Positions 1 to 7,855 are shown, counted from the first letter of the stretch. The stretch: 22,216 bases of DNA from JALZAH01 sp051000755 (GCA_051000755.1 JBPCNZ010000051.1:1-22216); one strand, 5' to 3'. Made by a program: numbers and translations. Notes: a model not told the origin generated them from the letters alone.

Positions 1-131
1 CGATGGGGGGGGGTGGGTGTTTTTTGACTTCTTGGCGGTGCACCGGGCCTTCGCTCCTTCCCGGGTCCTCCCCGGGGGGCCCCCAGGGCCCGGCGCCTCC
101 GCCGGCGCCGGCCCCAACCCGCCCGGCGAGG
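1..131. other. Non-coding GC-rich edge with G-tract
   Basis: No credible gene is seen here. The stretch opens with a run of nine G (5-13) followed by T and GGG, then a T6 run (about 20-25), and then nested GC palindromes including GGGGGCCCCC at 75-84. It lies downstream of the reverse-strand aldo/keto reductase, so it probably holds that gene's 3' untranslated region. The short ORF that crosses it has only low-complexity Pro/Gly composition and is not believed. Confidence 0.5.
90..111 (-). terminator. GC hairpin after aldo/keto reductase
   Basis: The sequence holds a perfect 8-bp inverted repeat, CCGGCGCC (90-97) and GGCGCCGG (104-111), separated by 6 nt. It starts about 21 nt past the stop codon of the reverse-strand aldo/keto reductase. 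There is no T-tract directly after it, so it would be a U-less GC hairpin of the kind often proposed in high-GC actinobacteria. Position and stem strength are the only evidence for termination. Confidence 0.4.
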
Positions 132-1001
132 TCACCCAGCGGCGGTGAGGGTGTGCACCTGCTCGTCGCTCAGCTCAACGGTGGCCGCCGCGCAGTTCTC
201 CTCGAGATGCTCGACCGTCTTGGTGCCCGGGATGGGCAGCATGACCGATGACCGCCGCAGCAGCCAGGCCAGTGCGATCTGGGAGGGCTTGGCGCCGGTG
301 GCTTTGACGACGTCGTCCACGGGACCGCCTGGCTTGGCCAGCTCACCGGAGGCGATCGGGAACCAGGGGATGAAGCCGATGTTCTGTGCCTCGCAGTAGT
401 CGAGGACATCCTCGGACTTGCGTTCGGCCAGGTTGTAGAGGTTTTGCACCGTGACCACGGGGACGATCTCACGGGCCGCTTCGATGTCCGACACGGAGAC
501 CTCCGACAGGCCGACATGGCGGACCTTCCCCTCGTCGATCAGCTCGGCTAGGAGGCCGAACTGCTCGTCGGCGGGCACCTTGGGATCGATACGATGCAGC
601 TGGAACAGGTCGATGCGCTCGAGCCCCAGCCGCCGCAGGCTCATCTCGCACTCCTGCCTGAGGTACTCGGCCCGGCCCACCGGCGGCCACACGCCGGGGC
701 CGGTGCGGGTCAGGCCCGCTTTGGTGGCGATGACGAGATCGTCAGAGTAGGGGTGGAGGGCCTGGCGGATCAGGTCCTCACTGACGTACGGGCCGTAGGA
801 GTCAGCCGTGTCGATGAAATCGACGCCGAGCTCTACGGCCCGGCGCAGGACCCGAATGCACTCGTCGGGATCGTCGGGCGGTCCCCACACTCCCTCGCCG
901 GTGAGCTGCATGGCGCCGTAGCCGAGACGGTGCACGTTCAGTCCGCCGAACCGGAAGGTGCCCGCAGATGCGATGGGGTGTTCGGACAGGTGGGTGGCCA
1001 A
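132..1001 (-). CDS. Aldo/keto reductase
   Basis: A predicted cytoplasmic NADPH-dependent oxidoreductase of the aldo/keto reductase superfamily (TIM barrel), 289 residues, close to the usual length. The catalytic tetrad can be placed: Asp64 and Tyr69 in the DTADSYG motif, Lys94 in VIATKAG and His136 in FQLHRID. The N-terminal part (GLNVHRLGYGAMQLTG) and the C-terminal cofactor-binding part (IPGTKTVEHLEEN) are typical of oxidoreductases related to YajO/PdxI and general-stress AKRs. The start is TTG at 999-1001, chosen because a strong GAGGAGGAA site lies 4 nt upstream. The gene is divergent from cysD across 255 bp. The substrate cannot be read from the sequence. Confidence 0.93.
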   Translation of the reverse strand: MATHLSEHPIASAGTFRFGGLNVHRLGYGAMQLTGEGVWGPPDDPDECIRVLRRAVELGVDFIDTADSYGPYVSEDLIRQALHPYSDDLVIATKAGLTRTGPGVWPPVGRAEYLRQECEMSLRRLGLERIDLFQLHRIDPKVPADEQFGLLAELIDEGKVRHVGLSEVSVSDIEAAREIVPVVTVQNLYNLAERKSEDVLDYCEAQNIGFIPWFPIASGELAKPGGPVDDVVKATGAKPSQIALAWLLRRSSVMLPIPGTKTVEHLEENCAAATVELSDEQVHTLTAAG

Positions 1002-1017
1002 CGGGTTCCTCCTCGTT

Positions 1018-1035
1018 CGGGATCACGGGATCCCG
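1018..1035. promoter_or_regulatory. Inverted repeat upstream of aldo/keto reductase
   Basis: CGGGATC (1018-1024) and GATCCCG (1029-1035) form a perfect 7-bp inverted repeat with a 4-nt spacer. It sits 16 bp upstream of the TTG start of the reverse-strand aldo/keto reductase, just beyond its ribosome binding site. It could be an operator or a 5' leader hairpin; no regulator gene lies next to it. Confidence 0.35.
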
Positions 1036-1136
1036 TTAGTGGACTCATCAACCGTTCTATCGGCCTGGGGCTCGCTCGCGGCGGGGCTTTCGCACCGATG
1101 TGATCCTGCGGAAATGATGTGGGCCCATCTGCTGAA

Positions 1137-1142
1137 TACAAT
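1137..1142 (+). promoter_or_regulatory. Candidate -10 box of cysD-cysNC
   Basis: TACAAT, one mismatch from the TATAAT consensus, stands out in an otherwise GC-rich intergenic region. Transcription from here would begin near 1149 and give a leader of about 108 nt before cysD. No convincing -35 hexamer was seen at 17 bp spacing. Confidence 0.4.
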
Positions 1143-1198
1143 GGGGTCCTCGCTCCCCGGGGCCCAGCCGGGATGCGTGCACGGGGCACCATGCACCA

Positions 1199-1229
1199 TC
1201 AGTCCACGCCGCCGTCAGTCCACGCCGCC
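1199..1229. repeat. 15-bp direct repeat in the cysD leader
   Basis: TCAGTCCACGCCGCC occurs twice (1199-1213 and 1215-1229) with one intervening base, 27 nt before the cysD start codon. It lies in the predicted untranslated leader. It may be a simple duplication or a regulator or RNA-structure element; nothing in the sequence decides between these. Confidence 0.7.
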
Positions 1230-1256
1230 ATCGAACGATGCCCGGAGTACCAAAAC

Positions 1257-2159
1257 ATGACGACCCTCACCCATCTCCAACGCCTCGAAGCCGAGAGCAT
1301 CCAGATCATGCGGGAAGCGGCCTCCGAGAGCGAGCGGCCCGTCATGCTGTACTCGGTCGGCAAGGACAGCTCGGTCATGCTGCACCTGGCCGGCAAGGCC
1401 TTCTATCCCTCTAAGCCACCGTTTCCCCTCCTCCACGTCGACACCACGTGGAAGTTCCGGGCCATGTACGAGTTTCGGGACAAGGCCGCCGCCGATGCCG
1501 GCATGGAGTTGATCGTCCATCAGAACCCCGACTGCGTCCGGCTCGGCATCAACCCCTTCACCCACGGCTCGGCGAAGCACACGGATCTGTGGAAGACCGA
1601 GGGGCTCAAGCAGGCCTTGGACGGGCACGCCTTCGACCTGGCCTTCGGAGGAGCCCGGCGCGACGAGGAGAAGTCGCGGGCCAAAGAGCGAGTCTTCTCG
1701 ATGCGCTCAGACCAACATCGTTGGGATGCCAAGCAGCAGCGACCCGAGCTCTGGCACCTCTACAACGCACGGAAGAACCCCGGCGAGAGCATCAGGGTGT
1801 TCCCGTTGTCGAACTGGACCGAGGTCGACGTCTGGGTGTACATCCATCACGAGGAAATACCGATCGTTCCGCTGTATTTCGCCGCGTCCCGGCCGACCGT
1901 CGAGCGCGACGGGATCCTGATCATGGTCGACGACGACCGGATGCCGCTGAAACCCGGCGAGGACGTCGTCGACCGGACCGTCCGGTTCCGAACGCTCGGC
2001 TGCTATCCCCTCACCGGGGCCGTGGAGAGCCACGCCGCAACCCTCAGCGAGATCATCCAGGAGACCCTGCTCGCCACCACCTCGGAGCGTGACGGCCGGG
2101 CCATCGACCACGATTCCAGCGCGTCGATGGAGAAGAAGAAGCAGGAGGGATACTTCTGA
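1257..2159 (+). CDS. cysD: Sulfate adenylyltransferase subunit 2 (CysD)
   Basis: Catalytic subunit of ATP sulfurylase, which forms adenosine 5'-phosphosulfate (APS) from ATP and sulfate in the cytoplasm. The 300 residues match the family length of about 300. The PP-loop pyrophosphatase motif is visible as SVGKDSSVMLHL near residues 29-40, followed by the family blocks LLHVDTTWKF, FGGARRDEEKSRAKER, FPLSNWTEVDVW and RFRTLGCYPLTG. The reading frame stays open 46 codons further upstream, but ATG at 1257 is preferred: GGAG lies at 1244-1247 and the protein then begins with the family-typical TTLTHLQRLEAESI. The stop overlaps the cysNC start (TGATG), so the two are translationally coupled. Confidence 0.97.
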   Translation: MTTLTHLQRLEAESIQIMREAASESERPVMLYSVGKDSSVMLHLAGKAFYPSKPPFPLLHVDTTWKFRAMYEFRDKAAADAGMELIVHQNPDCVRLGINPFTHGSAKHTDLWKTEGLKQALDGHAFDLAFGGARRDEEKSRAKERVFSMRSDQHRWDAKQQRPELWHLYNARKNPGESIRVFPLSNWTEVDVWVYIHHEEIPIVPLYFAASRPTVERDGILIMVDDDRMPLKPGEDVVDRTVRFRTLGCYPLTGAVESHAATLSEIIQETLLATTSERDGRAIDHDSSASMEKKKQEGYF

Positions 2160-4066
2160 TGGCCGATGCCGCGGGTGACCTGGTGGCCACCGACATCGAC
2201 GCCTACCTCGCCGCTCACGAAAACAAGTCGATGTTGCGCTTCCTCACCTGCGGGAGCGTGGACGACGGTAAGAGCACGCTCATAGGGCGGCTGCTCTACG
2301 ACTCCAAGCTGGTGTTCGAGGATCAGCTGGCCGCCCTGGAAACGGATTCCAAGAGGGTGGGGACCCAGGGCGCCAATCTCGATCTTGCCCTCCTCGTGGA
2401 TGGCCTGATCGCCGAGCGCGAACAGGGCATCACCATCGACGTCGCCTACCGCTTCTTCTCGACCGATCGGCGCAAGTTCGTGGTGGCCGACACTCCTGGA
2501 CACGAGCAGTACACCCGCAACATGGTCACCGGCGCATCGACGGCTGACCTGGCCGTCATACTCGTCGACGCCCGGACAGGGGTGCTGGCCCAGACCCGCC
2601 GCCACAGCTTCATCGTGTCGTTGCTCGGCATCCGCCACGTCGTCCTGGCCGTCAACAAGTTGGACCTGGTGGGTTACTCGCGGGAGGTCTTCGATTCCAT
2701 CGACGCCGAGTACCGGCAGTTCGCCGCCGACATTGGCCTCACCGACGTGGTCAGCATCCCGATGTCCGCCCTCCGGGGCGACAACATCACCACGCCCAGC
2801 GACGAAACCCCGTGGTACGACGGTCCGACCCTGATCGGCCACCTGGAGACGGTGGAGATCGATGACGTGGTGCAGGACAGCCCCTTCCGGATGCCCGTGC
2901 AATGGGTCAACCGGCCCGACTCGGACTTCCGGGGCTTCTCGGGTCACATCGTGGGTGGCACGGTGCACCCCGGCGACCGGGTCCGGGTGCTGCCCTCGGG
3001 CCGGCATAGCAGGGTGGCCAGGCTGGTCACCGCCGACGCCGACCTGGGCGAGGCGGTCGCCGGTCAGTCGCTCACGATCGTCCTCGCCGACCAGATCGAC
3101 GTCAGCCGGGGTGACGTCATCGCCGGCGCCGATGCTCCGCCGGCGGTGGCTGACCAGTTCGAGGCGACCATCATCTGGATGAGCGAGCAGGAGATGCTGC
3201 CCGGTCGGCCCTACCTCCTCAAGATCGGGACCCGGGTCGTCGGTGCCGCCGTGGGTTCGCCGAAGTACACGGTCAACGTCAACACCCTCGAGCACACTGC
3301 GGCCAAGACGCTCGAGTTCAACGAGATCGGGGTCTGCAACCTCAACCTCGACCGGCGGGTGCCTTTCGACCCCTATGACGAGAACCGGGACATGGGGGGC
3401 TTCATCCTTATCGACCGGCTGACCAACGAAACGGCCGGGGCCGGGCTGCTCCGCTTCGCCCTGCGGCGTTCCGACAACGTCCACTGGCAGGCCATCGAGG
3501 TCCATAAGGCCGCTCACGCGGCCATGAAGGGCCAGCACCCCTGTGTCATCTGGTTCACCGGCCTCTCCGGGGCGGGGAAGTCCACCATCGCCAACGCCTT
3601 GGAGCGCAAGCTCCACGCCGAGGGTGGCCACACCTACCTCCTGGACGGCGACAACGTCCGCCACGGGTTGAACAAGGATCTCGGGTTCACCGATGCCGAC
3701 CGGGTGGAGAACATCCGGCGGGTGTCCGAGGTGGCCGGTCTCATGGTCGACGCCGGCCTCATCGTGTTGGTCGCGTTCATCTCGCCTTTTCAGGCCGAGC
3801 GGCAGATGGCGCGCGAACGGCTCGAAGACGGCGAGTTCATCGAGGTCTTCGTGGACACCTCGCTCGCCGTCGCCGAGCAGCGGGACGAGAAGGGGTTGTA
3901 TGCCCGAGCCCGGCGGGGTGACCTGGTGAACTTCACCGGCATCGACTCGCCCTACGAGGCCCCCGGGGACCCCGAGATCCGCCTGGACACGACGCAGCTC
4001 TCCGTGGAACAGGCGGCCGACCAGGTCCTGGAGCATCTGCGCGACCACGGGATGCTCGGTCACTAG
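2159..4066 (+). CDS. cysNC: Bifunctional ATP sulfurylase GTPase / APS kinase
   Basis: A fusion of CysN, the GTPase subunit that drives APS synthesis with CysD, and CysC, the kinase that phosphorylates APS to PAPS. Residues 1 to about 440 are an EF-Tu-like GTPase: P-loop GSVDDGKST (32-40), then DTPGH, then NKLDLV. Residues about 455-635 are the APS kinase: second P-loop GLSGAGKST (468-476), LDGDNVRHGLN, the ISPF loop and the lid segment LYARARRGDLVNFTG. The 635 residues fit an intact CysNC fusion. The ATG overlaps the cysD stop by one base and uses the GGAGG inside the end of cysD. No PAPS reductase or sulfite reductase gene lies in the window, so use of PAPS for cysteine synthesis or for sulfation cannot be decided here. 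Confidence 0.96.
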   Translation: MADAAGDLVATDIDAYLAAHENKSMLRFLTCGSVDDGKSTLIGRLLYDSKLVFEDQLAALETDSKRVGTQGANLDLALLVDGLIAEREQGITIDVAYRFFSTDRRKFVVADTPGHEQYTRNMVTGASTADLAVILVDARTGVLAQTRRHSFIVSLLGIRHVVLAVNKLDLVGYSREVFDSIDAEYRQFAADIGLTDVVSIPMSALRGDNITTPSDETPWYDGPTLIGHLETVEIDDVVQDSPFRMPVQWVNRPDSDFRGFSGHIVGGTVHPGDRVRVLPSGRHSRVARLVTADADLGEAVAGQSLTIVLADQIDVSRGDVIAGADAPPAVADQFEATIIWMSEQEMLPGRPYLLKIGTRVVGAAVGSPKYTVNVNTLEHTAAKTLEFNEIGVCNLNLDRRVPFDPYDENRDMGGFILIDRLTNETAGAGLLRFALRRSDNVHWQAIEVHKAAHAAMKGQHPCVIWFTGLSGAGKSTIANALERKLHAEGGHTYLLDGDNVRHGLNKDLGFTDADRVENIRRVSEVAGLMVDAGLIVLVAFISPFQAERQMARERLEDGEFIEVFVDTSLAVAEQRDEKGLYARARRGDLVNFTGIDSPYEAPGDPEIRLDTTQLSVEQAADQVLEHLRDHGMLGH

Positions 4067-4099
4067 GCCGGCCCGCCCACCGAGCACCAGGGCCGCCGG

Positions 4100-4105
4100 T
4101 ATCCT
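4100..4105 (+). promoter_or_regulatory. Candidate -10 box of hrcA
   Basis: TATCCT lies 15 nt before the hrcA ATG, which would give a leader of under 10 nt. No CIRCE inverted repeat (TTAGCACTC-N9-GAGTGCTAA) is present in the 54 bp between cysNC and hrcA. Confidence 0.35.
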
Positions 4106-4120
4106 GAGAAGCGATCCCTG

Positions 4121-5125
4121 ATGCTCGACGAACGCAAGGCAGCGATCCTCCACGCCGTCGTGGAGGAATACATCGAAACCGCCCAACCGGTCGGTTCGGC
4201 TCATGTCGCCCAACGGTCGGCGCTGGCCGTGTCCTCGGCGACGGTCCGCAACGAGATGGGGGTCCTCGAGCGGGAGGGCTACCTCACCCAGCCCCACACC
4301 AGCGCGGGCCGGATCCCGACGGACAAGGGCTACCGGTTGTTCGTGGACTCCCTGGCCCCGGGGGTCCTGGGCCCGGTGCAGAGCCAGCAGGTCCGCGCCT
4401 TCTTCGCCCAGGCTCACGGTGAGCTGGAACGGACCCTGGCCGACACCAGCCGGCTCCTCTCGACCCTGACCGATTACGCCGCGGTCGTGGTCGGACCGTC
4501 CCATGAGGTAGCCAAGATCCGATCGGTCCAGATCGTCGGGCTGGCGCCCCGCCTGGCCCTGGTGGTGATCGTGCTGTCCAACGGCGTGGTCGAGAAGCGG
4601 CCCTTGGAGCTGGCTTCCGACGCCGGCGACATGACCCTGGGGGCGGCATCGACCCGCCTGGCGTCGCTGCTGGCCGGGACGTCGTGGGGGGGACCCGCCC
4701 CGGCCGTGCTGCCGAGTGGCGACGGGTCGGTGGACGAGATCGTCGCCGCCGCCCTCGACGCTCTAGCCGACCCGATCGAGGGAGACGGTGGACAGGTCTT
4801 CGTGGGCGGCGCCTCCCGCATGGCCGCCGCCTTCGACGCGGTGGAGACCATCCGCGGCGTGCTGGGCATCCTCGAAGAGCAGTACGTCATGGTGGGGTTG
4901 CTCTCCGACGTGCTCGGTCGGGGCCTGTCCGTGTCGATCGGGGCCGAACACGGTGTCCCTTCGTTGGCCGACTGCTCGGTCATCGTCGCCCCCTATGAGG
5001 TAGAAGGCGAGCAGCTCGGTACGGTGGGGATCCTCGGCCCGACCAGGATGCACTACGAACAAGCCCTGGCGGCGGTAGCCGTGGTGAGCCGGCGTCTGGG
5101 CCGGGCCCTGAGCGAAGGAAGCTAG
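4121..5125 (+). CDS. hrcA: Heat-inducible transcription repressor HrcA
   Basis: DNA-binding repressor of class I heat-shock genes that binds CIRCE operators and depends on GroEL for activity. The 334 residues match the family. The N-terminal winged helix is clear: LDERKAAILHAVVEEYIETAQPVGS-type sequence with TVRNEMGVLEREGYL and the TSAGRIPTDKGYR signature at about residues 60-75. The GAF-like C-terminal domain includes EQYVMVGLLSDVL and SVSIGAEHG. The ATG at 4121 gives the canonical N-terminus. It is immediately followed by dnaJ, whose TTG start directly abuts the hrcA stop. There is no CIRCE site upstream, so autoregulation through that operator is not supported here. Confidence 0.96.
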   Translation: MLDERKAAILHAVVEEYIETAQPVGSAHVAQRSALAVSSATVRNEMGVLEREGYLTQPHTSAGRIPTDKGYRLFVDSLAPGVLGPVQSQQVRAFFAQAHGELERTLADTSRLLSTLTDYAAVVVGPSHEVAKIRSVQIVGLAPRLALVVIVLSNGVVEKRPLELASDAGDMTLGAASTRLASLLAGTSWGGPAPAVLPSGDGSVDEIVAAALDALADPIEGDGGQVFVGGASRMAAAFDAVETIRGVLGILEEQYVMVGLLSDVLGRGLSVSIGAEHGVPSLADCSVIVAPYEVEGEQLGTVGILGPTRMHYEQALAAVAVVSRRLGRALSEGS

Positions 5126-6262
5126 TTGGCAGACGAGTACTACGACCTCCTCGGCCTGAGCAGTCATGCCACCGAGGACGAGATCAAGCAGGCCTACCGG
5201 CGCTTGGCCCGCGAGCTTCACCCAGATGCCAACCGGGGTGACGCCTCGACCGAGGAGCGGTTCAAGGCCATCAACCAGGCCTACGAGACGCTGCGCGACC
5301 CTGAGCGTCGCCGGCAGTACGACATGTTCGGAGCCGACCCTCGCGGCGGCGGCGGGGCCGGCGCCGCGGACCCGTTCGGGTTCGGCGGGGCCGGGGCCGG
5401 CGGCCTCGGGGATCTCTTCGACAACCTCTTCGGCGGCGGGGGCGCTGCCGGAGGCCGGACCGGGCGGGCCGGTCCTCGCGGCGGCGAGGATGCAGAGGCC
5501 ATCATCGACCTCGAGTTCTCCGAGGCGGTCTTCGGGGCGGATCACACCCTCGACGTGCGCTTGCCGCAGACCTGCGCCACGTGTGAGGGCAGCGGCGCCC
5601 GACCGGGGACGTCGGCGACCACGTGCAGCACCTGCAATGGCATCGGCGAGGTCCGCCGGGTTCGCCAGTCGATCCTCGGCCAGATGGTGACCGCCGGACC
5701 GTGCCCCAACTGTGGTGGTACCGGCCAGCAGATCCCGTCCCCGTGCCAGGACTGCAGCGGTCAGGGCCGGCGGGTCCAGACCCGATCCCTCACCGTGGAG
5801 GTGCCGGCGGGGGTCAACGAGGGCGCCACGCTCCGGGTCCCGGGGCGGGGAGCAGCCGGGCCGCGAGGCGGGCCAGCGGGTGACCTCTACGTGCATCTCA
5901 GGGTCAGGAGCCACGCCACTCTGACCCGTGAAGACGACCGGTTGCTGGCATCGGTGCACGTGGCGTTCACCCAGGCCGCGCTGGGCACCGAGGTCGATCT
6001 CGAGAGCCTGGACGGCACCGAGCGTCTCGCCATCCCGGCCGGGATCCAAGGCGGCAAGGCCATCCGCCTGCGGGGCAAGGGGGTGCCCCACCTGCATGGG
6101 CGGGGTCGGGGCGATCTGGTGGTGACCGTGGTGGTGGACACACCGACCGACCTCACCCGCCAGTCCGACGAGTTGCTGCGAGCCCTGGCCGCGGAGCGCG
6201 GCGAGGACGTGGCGCCGCCCGACCCCGGGCTGATGTCGAAGATCCGCGGCGCGTTCAAGTAG
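5126..6262 (+). CDS. dnaJ: Chaperone protein DnaJ
   Basis: Co-chaperone that stimulates the DnaK ATPase and delivers unfolded substrates. The 378 residues are a full type I DnaJ: J domain at 1-70 with His32-Pro33-Asp34 (HPD), a Gly/Phe-rich linker at about 73-120, and a zinc-binding domain from about residue 150 with four CxxCxGxG-type repeats (CATCEGSG, CSTCNGIG, CPNCGGTG, CQDCSGQG). The two beta-rich substrate-binding domains follow. The start is TTG at 5126, directly after the hrcA stop, with GAAGGAAG upstream as ribosome binding site. Pairing with hrcA instead of dnaK-grpE is typical of the second DnaJ (DnaJ2) of actinobacteria. Confidence 0.96.
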   Translation: MADEYYDLLGLSSHATEDEIKQAYRRLARELHPDANRGDASTEERFKAINQAYETLRDPERRRQYDMFGADPRGGGGAGAADPFGFGGAGAGGLGDLFDNLFGGGGAAGGRTGRAGPRGGEDAEAIIDLEFSEAVFGADHTLDVRLPQTCATCEGSGARPGTSATTCSTCNGIGEVRRVRQSILGQMVTAGPCPNCGGTGQQIPSPCQDCSGQGRRVQTRSLTVEVPAGVNEGATLRVPGRGAAGPRGGPAGDLYVHLRVRSHATLTREDDRLLASVHVAFTQAALGTEVDLESLDGTERLAIPAGIQGGKAIRLRGKGVPHLHGRGRGDLVVTVVVDTPTDLTRQSDELLRALAAERGEDVAPPDPGLMSKIRGAFK

Positions 6263-6321
6263 GTCTGCCCATCCCCGCCGGCTCCGACGGCCTCGACGCC
6301 CGTCGCCGGGCCGCCGCCCAC

Positions 6322-7041
6322 GTGTTCGTGGCCGATGTCCATCGCCCGGCTCTCGATGAACGCGATGTGCACCACCTTCTCCACGTCCTTCGCCTCCGTC
6401 CCGGCCAGTTGGTCAGCGTGGCGGACGGCACGGGTCGCTGGCGTGTGTGTGCCCTCGTGTCGCCTCGCCCGGAGGGCCGTCCCGCGTCGGCGACCCTCGA
6501 ATCGGTGGCCGACGTGGTCGACGAGCCCGAGCCTGGCCCGGCCCTCACCGTTGCGTTCGCCCCAACCAAGGGCGAGCGGCCGGAGTGGGCGCTGGCCAAG
6601 CTGACGGAGCTCGGAGTCGACCGGGTCATCCCCCTGGTGGCGGCCCGCTCCGTGGTCCGGTGGGACGACCGGCGCAGCGAGCGTCGCCACCAACGGTGGA
6701 CCGAGATCGCCCGTCAAGCCGCCATGCAGTCCCGCCGGGTGAGGCTCCCGGTCATCGAACGGCCGGCCCCCGTGGCCGAGGTGGCGGCGGCCGCGGGGGT
6801 CTCCGCCGTCCTCGCCGTACCCGGGGGCGATCCGCCCACCCTGGACCGTCCCACCGTCCTGATCGGGCCGGAGGGAGGGTGGAGTCCCGACGAGGAGAGG
6901 GCCGTCGCCGCCACCGTGGGTCTCGGCCCGGGGGTGCTGCGAACGGAGACGGCCACCGTGGCCGTGGCATCGCTGTACATGGCCCTGCGCGCCGCCCTGG
7001 TGGTGAAGGGCCCTGGTGGCGAGGGTGGCGGCGCCCCGTAG
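6322..7041 (+). CDS. rsmE: 16S rRNA m3U1498 methyltransferase RsmE
   Basis: SAM-dependent SPOUT methyltransferase that methylates N3 of U1498 in 16S rRNA. The N-terminal PUA-like part reads VHHLLHVLRLRPGQLVSVAD. The knotted SAM-binding part has LIGPEGGWSPDEERAV and VLRTETATVAVASLYMAL, which are diagnostic. The 239 residues are close to the family norm. The start is uncertain: GTG at 6322 is the first standard start codon in frame, but the frame is open upstream and the encoded residues (RRRAAAH) resemble a family N-terminus; a CTG at 6265, right after the dnaJ stop, is an alternative. It is probably co-transcribed with hrcA-dnaJ. Confidence 0.94.
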   Translation: MFVADVHRPALDERDVHHLLHVLRLRPGQLVSVADGTGRWRVCALVSPRPEGRPASATLESVADVVDEPEPGPALTVAFAPTKGERPEWALAKLTELGVDRVIPLVAARSVVRWDDRRSERRHQRWTEIARQAAMQSRRVRLPVIERPAPVAEVAAAAGVSAVLAVPGGDPPTLDRPTVLIGPEGGWSPDEERAVAATVGLGPGVLRTETATVAVASLYMALRAALVVKGPGGEGGGAP

Positions 7042-7050
7042 GTTCCGCTT

Positions 7051-7074
7051 GCCCGGTTTCCGAGGTGCCCGGGC
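7051..7074. terminator. Hairpin between convergent rsmE and crotonase gene
   Basis: GCCCGG (7051-7056) and CCGGGC (7069-7074) are inverted across 12 nt in the 40-bp gap between the stop codons of two convergent genes. There is no T-tract on either strand, so the call rests on position and modest stem strength. Confidence 0.3.
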
Positions 7075-7081
7075 GGCACAG

Positions 7082-7855
7082 TCAAGGAGCGGCGAACTTC
7101 GGCTGGCGCTTCTCCAGGAAGGCGGCGATCCCCTCCTTTGCGTCGGGGATCTGGCTCGAGGAGGCCATGACCTCCGAGGCGTAGGCGTAGGCCTTGGGCT
7201 GGTCCAGGTCGATCTGGGCGTAGAGGGCCTGCTTGCCGATCCCCTTGGCCGCCGCGCTTCCTCGAGTGGCGCGCTGCAACAGGTCGGTGGTGGCAGCCTC
7301 CAGCTGAGGGGACGGCACCACCGTGTTGACCAGACCCCACTCGGCCGCGGTCCGGGCGTCAACGAGGTCGCCGGTCATGGCCATCTCGAAGGCCCGCTTG
7401 CGCCCTATGTTGCGGCTCACTGCCACCATCGGCGTGGTGCAGAACCAGCCGCCCTTCCCCCCCGGTGTGGCGAAGGCGGCCTCCTCGGAAGCCACCGCCA
7501 GATCGGCGGTGGCGACCAACTGGCAGCCGGCGGCCGTGGCGAGAGCATGGACTCGGGCCACCACCGGCTGCGGAATGGCCTGGATGGTGTCCATGAGCTC
7601 GGAACAGGTGCGCAGCAACTTGCGCATGGCAGCCAGGTCCTGCCCGACCATGTCGGCGAAGTCATGGCCCGCAGAGAAGACCTTCCCCCTCCCGGCCAGG
7701 ACGACGCCGAGGGCGTCGCTATCACCGACGGCAGCGAACGCCCGGGTCAACTCCTGCATGTGCTCGAGGGACAGAGCGTTGCGCCGCTCAGGCAAGTTCA
7801 TCGAGATGGTGACGTAGTCACCCTCGTTTTCCACCAAGATGCAGCGATACCCCAT
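7082..7855 (-). CDS. Crotonase-fold protein, ECHDC3-like, lacking catalytic Glu
   Basis: Member of the enoyl-CoA hydratase/isomerase (crotonase) superfamily, 257 residues. The oxyanion-hole segment FSAGHDF (about 60-66) and the second CoA-binding block TAAGCQLVATADLAVAS (about 107-123) are present. At the two catalytic glutamates of mitochondrial enoyl-CoA hydratase (Glu144 and Glu164 in rat numbering), this protein has Gln112 (in AGCQLV) and Gly132 (in FATPGG). The pattern AGCQLVA...FATPG...FCTTP resembles the ECHDC3 branch, so simple hydration of enoyl-CoA is doubtful. The start ATG at 7855 has an excellent GGAGG 9 nt upstream. It converges with rsmE and diverges from hemW only 21 bp away. 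Confidence 0.9.
   Translation of the reverse strand: MGYRCILVENEGDYVTISMNLPERRNALSLEHMQELTRAFAAVGDSDALGVVLAGRGKVFSAGHDFADMVGQDLAAMRKLLRTCSELMDTIQAIPQPVVARVHALATAAGCQLVATADLAVASEEAAFATPGGKGGWFCTTPMVAVSRNIGRKRAFEMAMTGDLVDARTAAEWGLVNTVVPSPQLEAATTDLLQRATRGSAAAKGIGKQALYAQIDLDQPKAYAYASEVMASSSQIPDAKEGIAAFLEKRQPKFAAP

Noticed and set aside
1119..1256. An N-terminal extension of CysD of 46 residues
   Set aside because: The extra sequence has no similarity to CysD N-termini, and the ATG at 1257 has a well-placed GGAG.
2003..4504. An 833-codon open frame on the reverse strand opposite cysNC
   Set aside because: It is fully antisense to a strongly recognised gene and its translation has the Gly/Asp/Val/His-rich look of a shadow frame in GC-rich DNA, with no domain.
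4763..6097. A 444-codon reverse-strand open frame opposite hrcA and dnaJ
   Set aside because: It is a shadow of two well-supported genes; the translation shows no family motif.
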